Assembly: GCA_039180865.1 (NCBI GenBank)
Contig: JBCDCZ010000097.1
Location: forward strand, 1 to 14,679
Direction: 5' to 3'
Source of the DNA: JBCDCU01 sp039180865
GTDB lineage: Bacteria > Pseudomonadota > Alphaproteobacteria > Rhizobiales > JACESI01
DNA: 14,679 bases
Made by a program: the position numbers and the translations under genes. Below are positions 13,067 through 14,679 of this stretch, piece after piece (the stretch's first letter is position 1; every line of letters starts with the position of its first letter). The notes beneath the pieces were generated by a model, which saw nothing but the letters and a program-made list of their open reading frames with translations, was not told the origin of the DNA and searched no databases.

Positions 13067-14679
13067 CTATTCTCCGGGGACGGTGACTGGCGCGTCGTCT
13101 TCAAGTTGCATGTCGCCGCCGCCGCAGGCTTTGACATCCGCTGCCTCGCGGCGTGCCTTTGCACGGGCTGCGCGGTCTGCTGCCGCTTCCCAGTCATCCA
13201 TCTGCGCTGGCGCAATCGTGCGGCTTCGGTCAAAGTTGAAATTGACGCCTTTCTTCGATTGCGGACCCCAATAATTGTTTTTTCCGAGGTCATAGAATTT
13301 TCGTTCGAAACCGGCCTTCAGGAAAGCTTTCAGACATCCGAGAAGATAACGTCGACGGAATCCCGAGCCTCGCCACGGATAATGGAAGAGCGCCTTGCGC
13401 ATATAAAACCGCCGGTAATTGTGCATGACACGGTCAAGCAGCGTCGCCCGGTCCATGGCCTCTGGCGCCATGATCGGCGTGACGAAATTGTATTTCGAGA
13501 AGTCGAATATTTCGACCTTGTCCTTAATGTCGGCGAAAAGCGGACTGAAGGGCCAGGGCGTATACATTGCCCAATTGGCAAGGTCGGGTTGCCAGTCCCA
13601 CGCCATCTGGAAGGTTTCTTCGAGCGTTTCCTTTGTCTCGTTGTCGAGCCCGACGATGAATTGTGCTTCGACGAAGATATCCGCTTCGCGCAGGAGCCGG
13701 ATCGCTTCCTTGTTTTCGGCAACCTTCGTTTCCTTGTTGAAACGGTCGAGCTTCAATTGTGCCGCCGCCTCGGTGCCGAGCGAGACATGAACGAGGCCTG
13801 CTTTGCGGTAAAACTTCAGGAGTTCACGGTCACGGTAAATGTCCGTGACGCGGGTGTTGATCCCCCATTTCACCTTATCATTGAGGCCACGGTCGATCAG
13901 CTCCTGGCAGAATGCGATGAACTTCTTGCGATTGATGGTTGGTTCCTCGTCGGCGAGGATAAAGAAGCCGATATTGTGATCGCGGACCAGGATTTCGATC
14001 TCGTCTGCGACCTTCTTCGGATCGCGCACACGATAATCGCGCCAGAATTTCCACTGGCTGCAGAAGGAACAGGTGAAGGGGCATCCGCGTGCCATGTTCG
14101 GGATAGCAACGCGGACGCCAAGGGGAACATAGATGTATTTGCCCCATTCCAGAAGCGACCAATCCGGATCAATGGCATCCAGATCCTTGACCGTCGGAGC
14201 GGCCTGGGTCGCGACGTATTTTCCGTTTTCCTCAAAAGCGAGGCCCTTGATGTCTGCACGGTCATGGGGCCAACGGCCTTCGTCGATGCACCGGATGAGG
14301 TCCCGGAAGATCTCCTCGCCCTCACCGCGCACAATGACGTCGATCCAGGGTGCTTCGGAGAAGACCTGCTTGTACATGAAGGTCGCGTGGATACCGCCGA
14401 GAACGCGGACCGCATCCGGGCATTCTTCCTGTGCGATTTTGAGGACCTGTTCAGCGACGTAAATTGAAGGCGTGATCGCCGTTGTACCGATGACGTCGGG
14501 CTTTAGGGATTTGAACTTTTCGCGCAATTCGTCGTCGGAAAGTTCGTTCGTCATCGCGTCGATGAAATGAATGTCGTCGTATCCGGCCTTTTTGAGATGG
14601 CCCGCGAGATAAGCGGCCCAGGCTGGTGGCCAGTTTCCCGCAATCTCGGCCCCGCCGGAATGATAGTTGGGGTGAACGA
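13067..14679 (-). CDS. bchE: Mg-protoporphyrin IX monomethyl ester oxidative cyclase, anaerobic (BchE), few N-terminal residues outside window
   Basis: Radical-SAM, cobalamin-binding enzyme that forms the isocyclic ring E of protochlorophyllide with the ring oxygen from water. 536 residues are visible. The frame is open to the window end and begins VHPNYHSGGAEIAGNWPPAW; family proteins have about five residues before this, so the gene is nearly complete. An ATG at 14554 is internal (residue 42) and not the start. Residues 1 to about 130 form the B12-binding Rossmann domain (VIGTTAITPSIYVAEQ, VLGGIHATFM), and the 4Fe-4S motif is RGCPFTCSFCSQW (Cys199, Cys203, Cys206). The C-terminal part has the BchE-typical YRRFYMRKALFHYPW and LGKNNYWGPQSKKGVNFNFD. 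It heads bchE-bchJ-hemN. Promoter and start codon lie outside the window. Confidence 0.97.
   Translation of the reverse strand, partial: VHPNYHSGGAEIAGNWPPAWAAYLAGHLKKAGYDDIHFIDAMTNELSDDELREKFKSLKPDVIGTTAITPSIYVAEQVLKIAQEECPDAVRVLGGIHATFMYKQVFSEAPWIDVIVRGEGEEIFRDLIRCIDEGRWPHDRADIKGLAFEENGKYVATQAAPTVKDLDAIDPDWSLLEWGKYIYVPLGVRVAIPNMARGCPFTCSFCSQWKFWRDYRVRDPKKVADEIEILVRDHNIGFFILADEEPTINRKKFIAFCQELIDRGLNDKVKWGINTRVTDIYRDRELLKFYRKAGLVHVSLGTEAAAQLKLDRFNKETKVAENKEAIRLLREADIFVEAQFIVGLDNETKETLEETFQMAWDWQPDLANWAMYTPWPFSPLFADIKDKVEIFDFSKYNFVTPIMAPEAMDRATLLDRVMHNYRRFYMRKALFHYPWRGSGFRRRYLLGCLKAFLKAGFERKFYDLGKNNYWGPQSKKGVNFNFDRSRTIAPAQMDDWEAAADRAARAKARREAADVKACGGGDMQLEDDAPVTVPGE

Noticed and set aside
12689..14467. 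A 592-codon plus-strand open frame opposite bchE and bchJ
   Set aside because: It is antisense to two clearly recognised bch genes in codon register and shows no family motif; long antisense openings are common in GC-rich genes.

Overview
The window reads as chromosome of a phototrophic alphaproteobacterium. This rests on a bacteriochlorophyll gene run at the right end (bchE, bchJ, then hemN, all on the minus strand), on the general protein style (alphaproteobacterial D-Ala-D-Ala carboxypeptidase, YafK-type L,D-transpeptidase, TAXI binding protein) and on moderate-to-high GC. I cannot place it more finely; a purple or aerobic anoxygenic phototroph, possibly of the Hyphomicrobiales, is a guess.

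Layout, left to right. (1) 1-567 (+): the 3' two thirds of a 3-hydroxybutyryl-CoA dehydrogenase gene, cut by the window edge. (2) 609-4059 (-): a tight run of three genes, transcribed dacF-like carboxypeptidase -> CobW-type metal GTPase -> formyltransferase-fold protein, with gaps of 8 bp. (3) 4256-7388 (+): three independent-looking genes separated by 200-320 bp spacers: an orphan TAXI-type solute-binding protein, a small AhpD/carboxymuconolactone decarboxylase-like protein, and a lipoprotein L,D-transpeptidase. (4) 7430-7858 (-): a MarR regulator, divergent from (5) 8218-11037 (+): a three-gene operon of an Asp/Glu-racemase/arylmalonate-decarboxylase-fold enzyme, a sulfotransferase-like protein and an FrhB-type iron-sulfur protein, linked by a 4-bp gap and a 4-bp ATGA overlap. 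(6) 11073-14679 (-): bchE (missing only a few N-terminal residues at the window edge), bchJ and hemN.

How the genes may work together. BchE (B12- and SAM-dependent ring E formation) and HemN (SAM-dependent coproporphyrinogen oxidation) are the oxygen-independent steps of tetrapyrrole synthesis, so the right end is the anaerobic or low-oxygen branch of pigment synthesis. The MarR-flanked operon is the least explained part. Its first enzyme keeps only the second of the two cysteines used by racemases and maleate isomerases, a pattern like arylmalonate decarboxylase. Two perfect inverted repeats of the same architecture lie in the MarR/operon spacer and are good operator candidates. The FrhB-type protein belongs to the broad superfamily that includes the BciB 8-vinyl reductase and ends 35 bp from hemN, but a pigment role is only a hypothesis.

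No RNA genes, insertion sequences, CRISPR arrays or attachment sites were seen.
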